Shown here: positions 14,743 to 23,479 of the stretch, in pieces | Layout of the letters: every line of letters begins with the position of its first letter | Position numbering within the stretch: the first letter of the stretch is position 1 | Assembly (NCBI RefSeq): GCF_026341815.1 | Contig: NZ_JAPENX010000001.1 | Location: 6,262,001 to 6,326,000, forward strand | DNA: 64,000 nucleotides | DNA from: Streptomyces sp. NBC_00572 | GTDB taxonomy: Bacteria > Actinomycetota > Actinomycetes > Streptomycetales > Streptomycetaceae | Direction: 5' to 3' | The notes under the pieces: model-generated | The model's input: only the letters and a program-made list of their open reading frames with translations | Databases searched by the model: none | What the model was told of the DNA's origin: nothing | Translations under genes and position numbers: made by a program

Positions 14743-16326
14743 GTGCTTCTCGGACTGCCCCCACTGACCCGCCTGTCCCCACCACCCCGCTCATCACTGC
14801 CGACCCGCCTGTCACCGCTGTCCCGACGTGCCGTGATCTGCGTTCTCGTGGTGGTCGTCGCCGCACTTCTGCCGGGCCTGGTGGCCACGACTCCCGCCGC
14901 CGCCCGGACCGCTACTTCCGCCGCCGCCTGCCCGACCACCGGAGTGGTCACCCAGCCCTATCACAGCGGTCACAACGGCGTGGACATCGGCGACGACCTC
15001 GGCACACCGATCTACGCCGTGGGCGACGGCGAAGTGACCATCTCCGGCTACGTCGGCGACTACGGCCAGTGGATCCGCATTCAGCACGCCGACGGGAGGA
15101 TCTCCGAGTACGGGCACATGTACCAGCGGGACGTCTCCGCCGGCGACCACGTCGTGGCCGGCCAGCGGATCGCCCTGATGGGCTCCGAGGGCAACTCGTC
15201 CGGCTCCCACCTGCACCTGCGGATCTGGGGAGACCCGTCCGCCTCGTACGGCATCGACCCCGAGCTCTACCTCGCCGAGGGCGGCATCACCCTGCCGTGC
15301 GTCCCGGGTACCGGCGGGCCGCCGCCCAGGCCGCCGCTGGTGTACCCGGCGGAGTCGGGCCGGGTGGTGTCCGCGAGGTCTGCGGACGGGCGCCTTGAGG
15401 TGTTCGCCGCGGCTGCCGACGGTGTGCACCACGCCTGGCAGATGCAGTCCAACGGCAACTGGTCCGCGTGGGAGTCGCTCGGCGGTCCGGGCAACGCGGA
15501 ACTCGCCATCGCCCCCAATGCCGACGGTCGTCTGGAGGTGTTCGCGTTGAACGGGAGCACGTTCCAGCATCGCTATCAGTTGTCTCCGTCGGGTGGTTGG
15601 TCGAGTTGGGAGACCTTCGGCGGTGGCGGGCGTGATGTGGCGGCGGGTGTGAACGCGGACGGGCGGATCGAGGTCTATGCCTCGGGTCCGGTCGGGTTGT
15701 TCCATCGGTATCAGGCGGCGCCGAACGGCGGTTGGTCTAAGTGGGAGTCCGCTGGTGGTGGGCCTGCCGACAGTCGGGTGGAGATGGAGAAGTCTCCGGA
15801 CGGTCGTCTGGAGGTGTTCGCCATGAACGGGAGCACGTTCCAGCATCAGTATCAGACGGCCCCGAACGGTGGCTGGTCGCAGTGGGACACCTTCGGGGGC
15901 GGTGGGCACGACCTGACTGTCGACCACAACGCCGATGGTCGTCTGGAGGTCTTCGCGTCCGGCCCGGTGGGTGTGTTCCACAAGTATCAGACGAGCCCGA
16001 CGAGTTGGTCGGAGTGGGAGCCGACCGGGGGTCCCGCGAACGCGCAGCTCAGCAGTGAGCGTACGCCGGACGGTCGTGTCGAGGTCTTCGCCATGAACGG
16101 TGAGACGGCGATGCACGCCTGGCAGACCGGGGTCAACGCGCCGTACGGCGACTGGGCCACGTTCGGCACCGGCGGCACGGAGGTCACCGCGACCACCAAC
16201 GCGGACGGCCGCATCGAGGTCTTCGGGACGAGTCACGCCGGTACGTTCCACCGCTGGCAGACCGGTCCCGCCACCTGGTCCGAATGGGCCTGGGTCAGCA
16301 ACACCGCGGGCCCTGTCCTCAATTGA
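14743..16326 (+). CDS. Secreted M23 (LytM) peptidase with DGRLEVFA-repeat propeller
   Basis: A 527-residue protein. GTG 14743 follows AGGGGAGGAG. A signal/anchor hydrophobic segment (about residues 30-50) ends in AAAR. The LytM domain (about residues 60-185) has zinc ligands in HNGVDIGDD and GSHLHLRIW, with YAVGDGEVTISG between. After a Pro-rich linker, residues about 200-527 contain six or more repeats of about 48 residues with the phrase DGRLEVFA and W..WE, the PLL/tachylectin-like propeller seen in many Streptomyces secreted proteins. Likely cleaves peptidoglycan cross-bridges while the propeller binds wall glycans. Its propeller DNA is nearly identical to that of the next gene. Confidence 0.88.
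   Translation: MLLGLPPLTRLSPPPRSSLPTRLSPLSRRAVICVLVVVVAALLPGLVATTPAAARTATSAAACPTTGVVTQPYHSGHNGVDIGDDLGTPIYAVGDGEVTISGYVGDYGQWIRIQHADGRISEYGHMYQRDVSAGDHVVAGQRIALMGSEGNSSGSHLHLRIWGDPSASYGIDPELYLAEGGITLPCVPGTGGPPPRPPLVYPAESGRVVSARSADGRLEVFAAAADGVHHAWQMQSNGNWSAWESLGGPGNAELAIAPNADGRLEVFALNGSTFQHRYQLSPSGGWSSWETFGGGGRDVAAGVNADGRIEVYASGPVGLFHRYQAAPNGGWSKWESAGGGPADSRVEMEKSPDGRLEVFAMNGSTFQHQYQTAPNGGWSQWDTFGGGGHDLTVDHNADGRLEVFASGPVGVFHKYQTSPTSWSEWEPTGGPANAQLSSERTPDGRVEVFAMNGETAMHAWQTGVNAPYGDWATFGTGGTEVTATTNADGRIEVFGTSHAGTFHRWQTGPATWSEWAWVSNTAGPVLN
15520..16214 (+). repeat. Long direct repeat, copy 1 (propeller-coding)
   Basis: About 695 bp nearly identical to 17043-17737 (offset 1523 bp). By eye I find only isolated base differences, for example the A in TCTAAG versus TCTGAG and the G/A in the ACCGCGACC/ACCACGACC codon. 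Identity falls off sharply on both sides. Confidence 0.9.
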
Positions 16327-16355
16327 TCCACCACGCCATCCGAAGGAGGCAGTAG

Positions 16356-17849
16356 GTGACCAGCGTCCAGCGCTCCTCGCCGACGAGACCCACGTCGTCC
16401 CGGCGCGGTGCTCCGCACCGGATCGTCCTGTCGCTGCTGACGTCGCTGCTCGTCGCCGGAGGCCTCCTCGTCGGGGCCTCGCCGGCGCAGGCCGCAGCCA
16501 GTGATCTCTGCGCCCGGACCGGCTACGACGCCGGCTTCAGGGGCGACGGCCTGGTGACCGCCGTCGCCGTCGCACTCGCGGAGTCCAGCTGCAACCCGTC
16601 GGCGACCAACGTCCAGAACAACACGCCCCCCTCCAGGGACCGCGGCCTGTGGCAGATCAACGACTACTGGCATCCCGAGGTCGACGACGCCTGCGCCTAC
16701 GACGCCCAGTGCAACGCGAACGCGGCCTTCGAGATCTCGAACGGCGGTACGGACTGGACGCCCTGGTCCACCTTCAACCAGGGCCATCACTGGCGGCACA
16801 TGGACGAGGCGCAGGCCGCTGTGGACCGCCTCGGGCACCATGAACCGGGGCCCGGCCCGCTGGTGTACCCGGCGGAGTCCGGTCGGGTGGTGTCGGCGCG
16901 GGGCGCGGACGGGCGCCTTGAGGTGTTCGCGGCGGCTGCGGACGGTGTGCACCACGCCTGGCAGCTCCAGGCGAACGGTGAGTGGTCGGCTTGGGAGTCC
17001 CTGGGTGGTCCGGGCAACGCGGAACTCGCGATCGCGCCGAACGCCGACGGTCGTCTGGAGGTGTTCGCGTTGAACGGGAGCACGTTCCAGCATCGCTATC
17101 AGTTGTCTCCGTCGGGTGGTTGGTCGAGTTGGGAGACCTTCGGCGGTGGCGGGCGTGATGTGGCGGCGGGTGTGAACGCGGACGGGCGGATCGAGGTCTA
17201 TGCCTCGGGTCCGGTCGGGTTGTTCCATCGGTATCAGGCGGCGCCGAACGGCGGTTGGTCTGAGTGGGAGTCCGCTGGTGGTGGGCCTGCCGACAGTCGG
17301 GTGGAGATGGAGAAGTCTCCGGACGGTCGTCTGGAGGTGTTCGCCATGAACGGGAGCACGTTCCAGCATCAGTATCAGACGGCCCCGAACGGTGGCTGGT
17401 CGCAGTGGGACACCTTCGGGGGCGGTGGGCACGACCTGACTGTCGACCACAACGCCGATGGTCGTCTGGAGGTCTTCGCGTCCGGCCCGGTGGGTGTGTT
17501 CCACAAGTATCAGACGAGCCCGACGAGTTGGTCGGAGTGGGAGCCGACCGGGGGTCCCGCGAACGCGCAGCTCAGCAGTGAGCGTACGCCGGACGGTCGT
17601 GTCGAGGTCTTCGCCATGAACGGTGAGACGGCGATGCACGCCTGGCAGACCGGGGTCAACGCGCCGTACGGCGACTGGGCCACGTTCGGCACCGGCGGCA
17701 CGGAGGTCACCACGACCACCAACGCGGACGGCCGCATCGAGGTCTTCGGCACCAACCCGACCGGCACGTACCACCGGTGGCAGACCGGATTCTCGTCCTG
17801 GTCCGAGTGGGGCTGGGTGAACAACACCGCTGGTCCTCCCATGAACTGA
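16356..17849 (+). CDS. Secreted lysozyme/transglycosylase-like enzyme with DGRLEVFA-repeat propeller
   Basis: A 497-residue protein from GTG 16356 after GAAGGAGGCAG. Signal peptide to about residue 48 (ASPAQAAA). The catalytic domain (about 50-160) resembles SLT/lysozyme-like folds: the likely catalytic Glu is in AVALAESSCNP, and RDRGLWQINDYWHPEV matches the G-L-x-Q-I motif of transglycosylases; Cys pairs are present. A short HHEPGPGP linker leads to the same six-plus-blade propeller as in the preceding M23 protein. Likely cuts peptidoglycan glycan strands, complementing the peptidase. Confidence 0.86.
   Translation: MTSVQRSSPTRPTSSRRGAPHRIVLSLLTSLLVAGGLLVGASPAQAAASDLCARTGYDAGFRGDGLVTAVAVALAESSCNPSATNVQNNTPPSRDRGLWQINDYWHPEVDDACAYDAQCNANAAFEISNGGTDWTPWSTFNQGHHWRHMDEAQAAVDRLGHHEPGPGPLVYPAESGRVVSARGADGRLEVFAAAADGVHHAWQLQANGEWSAWESLGGPGNAELAIAPNADGRLEVFALNGSTFQHRYQLSPSGGWSSWETFGGGGRDVAAGVNADGRIEVYASGPVGLFHRYQAAPNGGWSEWESAGGGPADSRVEMEKSPDGRLEVFAMNGSTFQHQYQTAPNGGWSQWDTFGGGGHDLTVDHNADGRLEVFASGPVGVFHKYQTSPTSWSEWEPTGGPANAQLSSERTPDGRVEVFAMNGETAMHAWQTGVNAPYGDWATFGTGGTEVTTTTNADGRIEVFGTNPTGTYHRWQTGFSSWSEWGWVNNTAGPPMN
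17043..17737 (+). repeat. Long direct repeat, copy 2 (propeller-coding)
   Basis: Second copy of the near-identical propeller-coding block, in the same frame relative to its protein. The pair is a substrate for homologous recombination, and the near-absence of silent differences points to recent duplication or gene conversion. Confidence 0.9.
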
Positions 17850-17940
17850 CCCGTCGTCCGACCGCCGCCGAAAGCCCGACCCGTGGCCGGCCGCGCCCCT
17901 GTGACGCGGCCGGCCACGAGGGCCCTCTGGAGAGACGAGC

Positions 17941-19989
17941 ATGCATCCGATCAGCCGACGGAACCTGTTGCGCGGCGCCGCAGGGGCGGGCGCGCTCCCT
18001 CTGCTGCTCCCCGGCCGAGCCGCCGCGACCACGGCCGGCATCGCGGCCCGCACCCCCGCTGTACCGCCCGCTTCATGGATCGGCGCGGCCGCACCCTTCA
18101 CCCACGTCTACGACCCGTCCACCCCCACCCGTCCGCGCTATCTCAACGACCACACGGTGATCAAGGCCCAGGGCCGCTGGCACCTGTTCAGCATCGTCGG
18201 GGACAGCGCCCCGCCCGGCGAGTCCCCCGACAGCTCGGGGGAGATCGCCTTCGCCCATGCCTCCGCGGCGACTCCGCACGGGCCGTGGACCAGCCACGCC
18301 GACGCCCTCACCGTCGACCCCTCCTACTTCGGGGAGGAACATCTGTGGGCGCCGCATGTCGTCGAGGCGGGTGGCACGTTCTGGATGTTCTACGCCGCGG
18401 GTGGCGCCGGCGGTGCCGCGATCAACCTCGCGACCTCGACCGACCTGGTCACCTGGACCCGTGAACCGTCCGGTCCCCTCTTCCGGGGGCTCGCGGCCCG
18501 CGACCCGATGGTCGTCCGGATCGGCGGCGAGTGGGTCATGTACTACACCGAACTGTCCGGCCCGGGCGGCCACCATGTCGTGTCCCACCGGCGGTCCGCC
18601 GACCTGGTCCACTGGAGCGCGCCGGGCGTCGCGTTCACCGACGCGAGCTCGGACGCGACCGTCTCGGTGACCGAGTCGCCGTTCGTCGTCGAACGGGACG
18701 GCTGGTACTACCTGTTCATCGGTCCGCGCAACGGCTACGAGGGCACCGACGTGCTGGCCTCGCGCGACCCCTTCCACTTCGACCTGACCGGGTACGCGGG
18801 TCACCTCGCCGGTCATGCCGTCGAGGTCTTCGCCGACGGGGAAGCCTGGTACGCGAGCGCCGCCGGATGGTTCCGGCGCGGGCTGTACGTGGCTCCGCTG
18901 GCCTGGCGGGACACACCACCGTCGTGGCAGAGCCCGGACAACCCCGTCGCCGGGCTCGACGTCGACGGCCGCCTGACCGTCTTCGCGCTCGACGCCGGTG
19001 ACCGCTCGATGCTGCGGCGCGTCCAGCTCGACCCGTCCACCGACACGTGGGCGGAGTGGGAGGCCTTCGGCGGGCCGGCCGGGGCCGTGCCCACGCTGGG
19101 CCGTGACGCCGACGGCCGTCTGGAGGTCTTCTCGCTCGCCCCGGGTGGCGTCAACCTGCACCACCGGGCGCAGCGCCCGGACGGCGGCTGGCGGGACTGG
19201 GAGGAGTTCGGCGGTCCGGCGGGCGCGGCCCCCGCCGTCGCCCGCAACGCCGACGGCCGCCTCGAGGTCTTCGCCCTCGGCCCGGGAGGCGCCTCCGTCG
19301 CGCGACGGAGGCAGTCGTCCCCGGGGTCGTCGGTCTGGGAGCCCTGGGCCGCCGGATTCGGCGGTCCGGCCGGTGCGCCGCCCGTTGTCGCGGCCAACGA
19401 CGACGGCCGCCTGGAGGTGTTCGTCCTGGCGCCGGGCGGGGCGGCGCTCCACCACCGGTGGCAGACGTCGGCCAACGGCCCCTGGGCCGAGTGGAACGCG
19501 TTCGGGACCGCGGCCGGCGCCGCGCCCCGCGTGGCCCGTGACGGCAGCGGCAGGCTCGCCGTCGTCGCGATCGGCCCGTCGGGCGTGGGGGCCTTCCACC
19601 GCCGCCAGTCCGTGCCCAGCGGCGGCTGGGACGCCTGGCAATCGCTGTTCGGCTGGACGGAGGCGGCCCCGCTGCTCGCGCCCAGCGCCGACGGGCGCCT
19701 GGAGGCCTTCGCGCTGTCCCCAGGGGGCGCGCGAATCAGCCACCGGTGGCACCGCACGCCCGGTGGCCCCTGGGATCCCGGCGACGACTTCGGCGAGCCG
19801 GGCGTCCTGCTCGCCGGCACGCCGTCGGCCGCGGCCGACGCCACCGGTCGGCTGCACGTCTTCGCGGTGACGGCGGACGGCCGGATCCGTACCCGCGTAC
19901 AGGACCGGCCCAGCGGCGGCTGGCGCCCCTGGACCTCGTTCGGCGACCGGGCGGTCGCCCCGCTCCGGCCGGGCGTCCCCGCCTACTGA
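17941..19989 (+). CDS. Tat-secreted GH43/GH32-like five-bladed propeller hydrolase with PLL-type repeats
   Basis: A 682-residue protein from ATG 17941. The signal ISRRNLLRGAAGAGALPLLLPG is twin-arginine type. Residues about 40-325 resemble family 43/32-type glycosidases: YLNDHTVIKAQGRWHLFSI, EEHLWAPHVVEAGGTFWMFYAAGG, AARDPMVVRIGGEWVMYYTE and SVTESPFVVERDGWYYLFIGP, which contain the usual Asp-Asp-Glu candidates. Residues about 340-680 are seven or so repeats with DGRLEVFAL.PGG and W..WE, a diverged version of the propeller in the two upstream genes. Its repeats are not part of the recent duplication. Substrate unknown. Confidence 0.8.
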   Translation: MHPISRRNLLRGAAGAGALPLLLPGRAAATTAGIAARTPAVPPASWIGAAAPFTHVYDPSTPTRPRYLNDHTVIKAQGRWHLFSIVGDSAPPGESPDSSGEIAFAHASAATPHGPWTSHADALTVDPSYFGEEHLWAPHVVEAGGTFWMFYAAGGAGGAAINLATSTDLVTWTREPSGPLFRGLAARDPMVVRIGGEWVMYYTELSGPGGHHVVSHRRSADLVHWSAPGVAFTDASSDATVSVTESPFVVERDGWYYLFIGPRNGYEGTDVLASRDPFHFDLTGYAGHLAGHAVEVFADGEAWYASAAGWFRRGLYVAPLAWRDTPPSWQSPDNPVAGLDVDGRLTVFALDAGDRSMLRRVQLDPSTDTWAEWEAFGGPAGAVPTLGRDADGRLEVFSLAPGGVNLHHRAQRPDGGWRDWEEFGGPAGAAPAVARNADGRLEVFALGPGGASVARRRQSSPGSSVWEPWAAGFGGPAGAPPVVAANDDGRLEVFVLAPGGAALHHRWQTSANGPWAEWNAFGTAAGAAPRVARDGSGRLAVVAIGPSGVGAFHRRQSVPSGGWDAWQSLFGWTEAAPLLAPSADGRLEAFALSPGGARISHRWHRTPGGPWDPGDDFGEPGVLLAGTPSAAADATGRLHVFAVTADGRIRTRVQDRPSGGWRPWTSFGDRAVAPLRPGVPAY

Positions 19990-20014
19990 CGCCGATGTCT
20001 CCCGGCCCGAAGGA

Positions 20015-20323
20015 GTGCGTTCGACGAAACCGAAACGCCTTCGGCTCTCGTTCGTCCTCGGTGTGGCCGCCGCGCTGCTCGCCGTACCCACGGCCGCCCA
20101 GGCCCTGGAGACCGCCGCCCCCGCGCCCACCCTCGCGGCCCTAGAGGAACCCAACGGGAGCGGCGGTCCCGACATCCCCCGTCCGGCGGACGAGTTCGCC
20201 CAGGCGGACCGAGCGGAGCCGCTCACCCTTCTCCCGCTTGCGCACGGTTCGGCCGGGGCACGGAAGTGGCCGATGCCATACGGTGAACCTCCGCGTACTA
20301 CCGGTAGCGTTCTGTGTGCATGA
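20015..20323 (+). CDS. Short putative secreted peptide or signal-peptide remnant
   Basis: The frame from GTG 20015 gives 102 residues. The first 30 form a convincing Sec signal peptide (basic KPKRLRLS, hydrophobic core, TAAQA cleavage site), but the rest is Pro/Ala-rich with no family resemblance and runs into the next gene's upstream region. The GGAG here abuts the GTG, so the initiation signal is poor. It may be the surviving 5' end of a further secreted gene of this block. Confidence 0.35.
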   Translation: MRSTKPKRLRLSFVLGVAAALLAVPTAAQALETAAPAPTLAALEEPNGSGGPDIPRPADEFAQADRAEPLTLLPLAHGSAGARKWPMPYGEPPRTTGSVLCA

Positions 20324-20352
20324 CAGCTGTCAACGCGCGGGACGGGGGATCG

Positions 20353-21150
20353 GTGAGCGGCATAGTCGTCCATCTGCCGCAGGGGAGCGGCGGCGTCGTC
20401 GACGGAGAGCCGTACGGTGAGGCGGTGACCCTCAGGCTGGGCCCTGGGGAGCGGGCGCGCTTCGGGCGCGGCTCGTCGCGGACCCCGGTCGAGCTCCGTC
20501 TCGCCGACGAGGCGATCTCCCGCCTCGCGGGCGAGATCCGCGTCACGGACGACCACTGGCAGTTGAGCAACCACAGCACGACCCACAGCTATCTCGTGGA
20601 GAACCCGGAAGGCGCGGGCGAGTACCTGCGGGTGCCTCCCCGTCGGGCCGGTGCGCCGATCCCGTTCGAGTTCTCCCGGGTGGTGCTGCCCACGCGCCGT
20701 GACACCACCGTCTCCTTCCAGGTGTTCGCTCCCGACCACGTCTACCTCGATCCGCACGGCATGAGCGGCTCCTGGGAGAGTCGTACGGTCACGGCGTACT
20801 CGCTCGACGAGACGGCCACGTACTTCCTGGTCCTCGCCGCGCTCTGCGAACCCTGGTTACGCGACCAGTCCCCGGTGGCGGTGCCGACGACCCCGCAGGT
20901 CGTCGAACGGCTCAGAGGGCACTCCGCCTGCGCCAAGCTCACTCCCCGGGCGGTGAGTTCGCACATCGACTACCTCGCCGAGGAGAAGCTGAGGGTCGGT
21001 GGCGGCCCGGTCTCCGACGCGGGCCGGGGGGACCGTCGGCACGGCAAGCGCGAGGCCGTGGTCGGCGTCGCGCTGAGATTCGGGATCGTACGGGAGGAAC
21101 ACCTCGCACTGCTGCCGCCCCGGGCCGAACCGGCCGCACGGGGACGGTAG
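20353..21150 (+). CDS. FHA-domain protein with C-terminal winged-helix-like region
   Basis: A 265-residue protein. I start at GTG 20353 after GACGGGGGAT; an upstream ATG at 20320 is possible but has no ribosome binding site. Residues about 15-90 look like an FHA phosphothreonine-binding domain (ARFGRGSS..PVELRLAD..ISRLAGEIRV..DHWQLSNHSTTHSYLV, matching the G-R, S-R and N of the fold). The C-terminal half (TPQVVERLRGHSACAKLTPRAVSSHIDYLAEEKL) resembles a winged helix. It directly precedes a Ser/Thr kinase, its likely partner. Confidence 0.78.
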   Translation: MSGIVVHLPQGSGGVVDGEPYGEAVTLRLGPGERARFGRGSSRTPVELRLADEAISRLAGEIRVTDDHWQLSNHSTTHSYLVENPEGAGEYLRVPPRRAGAPIPFEFSRVVLPTRRDTTVSFQVFAPDHVYLDPHGMSGSWESRTVTAYSLDETATYFLVLAALCEPWLRDQSPVAVPTTPQVVERLRGHSACAKLTPRAVSSHIDYLAEEKLRVGGGPVSDAGRGDRRHGKREAVVGVALRFGIVREEHLALLPPRAEPAARGR

Positions 21151-21155
21151 GGGCG

Positions 21156-22568
21156 GTGGTGCCGGTGGGGGGCCGGAGCACGTCGTGGGGGAGTGAACGC
21201 ACGGAACTCCTGCCCGAGGGATACCGGTTGGGGAACTGGCTGGTCGCCGAGCCGATCGGGTCAGGCGGCTGGGCGACCGTGTACGCGGGCCGGCCGGCGG
21301 CCGAAGGGGAAGGGCCCGCGGCGCGGGACGAGGTCGCGCTCAAGGTCATGCCGACCGCGGGACTCGCACCCCGCCAAGCGGCTCGCGTGGCCGAAGCGGC
21401 CCGGCGTGAGGTCGAACTCGGCCGCGGGGCAGCCCATCCGAGGCTCGTGCGACTGATCGACTCGTTCGTGCTCACCTCACCCGGTCATCCGGCACTGGAC
21501 GGCGCGATCGTCCTGGTCATGGAGCGCGCCCGCTGCACTCTGCGGGACCTGATCGGCGCCGGGCTGGCCGAGGCCGAGGGCGGTCGGCTGATCGCCGGGA
21601 TCTGCGAGGGTCTCGCCCATCTGCACGCGGCCGGCTGGGTGCACGCCGACCTCAAGCCGGAGAACGTCCTGATCGGCCAGGACGGTGCGGTGAGGCTCTC
21701 GGACTTCGGGCTCGCCACCGAGCTGACGGGAACGCACGGGTACGCACCCCCGATGGGCACCCTGGACTACCTCCCGCCCGAGCGGTGGAAGGGCCCACTG
21801 GGAGAGCTGGGCGTGGAGGTCCGGCCGAGCGCCGACATCTGGGCCCTGGGCATCGTGATCCACGAGGTCTTCGCGTCCGGTGCCCCGCCGTTCACCGGCG
21901 CCACGCCGATGGCGCGGGGAGCTGCCGTACAGGAGTACGCGCAGGGGCGCGCGCCGCTCCGGATGGACCAGTCGGTCCCGGAGTTCTGGCGGGCCCTGGC
22001 CGCCGACTGCCTCGCCCCCACCCACGCCGACCGCGCCGCGCACACGGCCGAGAGTCTGCGCGGGCGGATCGCCGCCCACGAGGCACGAGAGCTCGCGCCG
22101 GCGCTCCGTACCGTTCGACGGGGGCGGCGGGCCCGGTCCGTGCTCCTCGCCGCCACGGTGTGCGGGGCGGTCGCCGCGGCGACGTGGACGTACGCGGGAC
22201 GGGACGGAGGGCCCGGGCGGGGGGACGGTTCTGCCGGATCCCCGGTCCGGATCCGGGTGTTCAACGCCGAGCGGGGCTGCCAGGACCGCGCCGACCGGGA
22301 CCCACAGTGCAGTCTGGGCCTGGCGATCGACCCCCTGCGGCCGTACACCGCCGAGAACGTCGTCCCCACCCGGGTCTGGCACGGCGACCTCCTCGACGCC
22401 GACTGCGAGGTCCCCCGCGGCCGGGCGATCATCGACGAGGAGGACCTGGAGTCGACCCGTTGGTTCCGCGTCCGCCTGCCGGGCGGGCCCGCCCGGCAGG
22501 CCTGGCTGCCGGCGGTCCGGACGAAGGACCGCCCGGTGCTCCCGCGATGCGCGCACCCCGCCTCCTGA
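21156..22568 (+). CDS. Transmembrane Ser/Thr protein kinase (Hanks type)
   Basis: A 470-residue protein. Kinase domain about residues 22-290: Gly-rich loop GSGGWATVYAG, catalytic lysine in EVALKVMPTAG, catalytic loop VHADLKPENVL (HAD instead of HRD), DFG in LSDFGLATEL, and PPERW for APE. A transmembrane segment near residues 318-334 is followed by an extracellular region of about 135 residues with two cysteines. There are no PASTA repeats. It starts five bases after the FHA gene and is co-transcribed with it; the FHA protein probably binds phosphothreonines made by the kinase. Confidence 0.9.
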   Translation: MVPVGGRSTSWGSERTELLPEGYRLGNWLVAEPIGSGGWATVYAGRPAAEGEGPAARDEVALKVMPTAGLAPRQAARVAEAARREVELGRGAAHPRLVRLIDSFVLTSPGHPALDGAIVLVMERARCTLRDLIGAGLAEAEGGRLIAGICEGLAHLHAAGWVHADLKPENVLIGQDGAVRLSDFGLATELTGTHGYAPPMGTLDYLPPERWKGPLGELGVEVRPSADIWALGIVIHEVFASGAPPFTGATPMARGAAVQEYAQGRAPLRMDQSVPEFWRALAADCLAPTHADRAAHTAESLRGRIAAHEARELAPALRTVRRGRRARSVLLAATVCGAVAAATWTYAGRDGGPGRGDGSAGSPVRIRVFNAERGCQDRADRDPQCSLGLAIDPLRPYTAENVVPTRVWHGDLLDADCEVPRGRAIIDEEDLESTRWFRVRLPGGPARQAWLPAVRTKDRPVLPRCAHPAS

Positions 22569-22606
22569 CGGACGGACGGCGCGGAGGCCACGGAAGGCGT
22601 GGAGCG

Positions 22607-22654
22607 CTAGGGCGTGTCTTGCCGATCAGGCCGGATCGGCAAGACACCCCCTAG
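22607..22654. repeat. Palindromic MITE-like element, copy A (IR core only)
   Basis: A 48-bp near-perfect palindrome flanked by CTAG: CTAGGGCGTGTCTTGCCGATC, then a 6-bp centre, then its complement (one mismatch, C/G near the ends). It lies between the convergent kinase and lipoprotein genes, and its right CTAG supplies the lipoprotein stop codon. It belongs to the same family as elements at 56684, 57836 and 62773, and may act as a two-way terminator. Confidence 0.75.
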
Positions 22655-23343
22655 GGAATGCGGGCGCTGACCGTCCGTGCGACGTGGGTGAGGACCTTGT
22701 CGCTCCAGCTCTTCTTCGACTCCGGGTACTCCCCGACGCCGTCCGCCGTGGACATGCCGTCCACCTCGAACTTGTACGGCCCCCGGAAGCAGGTCGGTCC
22801 CTCCGAGAGGTCCGGCAGGAAGCAGCCCTCCGCACCCAGCGCGGCCCCGAGGTCGCGGAACTCCTTCTTGAGCCGGGTCGCCTGCTCGCGCGCGTCCTTC
22901 ATGTCCTCCCCGTAGCTCTCCCGTACGAGGGCGGGGTCGGCGATGGCCGTGAAGGTCAGCTTGATGCTGCTGTTGCGCTTGCTCTCGTACTCGGAGGGAA
23001 GCCCGAACTTGTACGAGCAGCCGCCGGCGGCCACGTCGCCGGTCGTGCCGGGAGCGGACTCGGTCAGCGGGTTGAAGTTCATGATGGTGACCTTCAGGGG
23101 CTCGCGCTCGAAGTCGGTCGCCTGCGGCAGGATCGCGTGGATCTCCGTGTCGCTCAGCACCTCGCAGGCGTTCGGCCACTGGGCCACGGGCAGCGAGCCG
23201 TTGGCCGCGGGCTGCGCGGCGAGCCGGGGGCCCGACGGCTCGGCCGTCCCGAACTCCAGTGCGGGCGGTGGGCTGCTGCAGCCGGCGAGCGCCAGCGGGG
23301 CGGTCACGGCAAGGACGACACACCATCGGTTCAGCCTGGACAC
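22651..23343 (-). CDS. DUF3558-like secreted lipoprotein
   Basis: A 230-residue protein from GTG 23343. The signal ends in the lipobox LALAGCSS. The mature part (ACEVLSDTEIHAILPQATDF, GGCSYKF, DPALVRESYGEDMKDAREQA) resembles DUF3558-type actinobacterial lipoproteins with paired cysteines. The stop codon is TAG formed by the end of a MITE-like palindrome, so the original C-terminus may have been altered by that insertion. Role unknown; such proteins are cell-surface anchored. Confidence 0.75.
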   Translation of the reverse strand: MSRLNRWCVVLAVTAPLALAGCSSPPPALEFGTAEPSGPRLAAQPAANGSLPVAQWPNACEVLSDTEIHAILPQATDFEREPLKVTIMNFNPLTESAPGTTGDVAAGGCSYKFGLPSEYESKRNSSIKLTFTAIADPALVRESYGEDMKDAREQATRLKKEFRDLGAALGAEGCFLPDLSEGPTCFRGPYKFEVDGMSTADGVGEYPESKKSWSDKVLTHVARTVSARIP

Positions 23344-23479
23344 GTCACATTCCCCCGAGCGTGAGGACTCCGATCGAGTGCCCATTCTTCCCGGGGCCGC
23401 ACCGCCGATCGGCGGAGTTCCCGGCATCGGACCTGTGATCCTCACGACAGGTGGTCGCCGTGGGTGGTAGGTCGGTGGG

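Noticed and set aside
14812..18101. Antisense frames across the M23 and transglycosylase genes that share sequence with each other
   Set aside because: Their similarity only reflects the duplicated DNA of the sense-strand propeller domains.
18073..20757. An 894-codon open frame antisense to the GH43-like gene
   Set aside because: It mirrors the repeat-rich coding strand, has biased Arg/Gly/Pro composition and no ribosome binding site; a GC-bias artefact.
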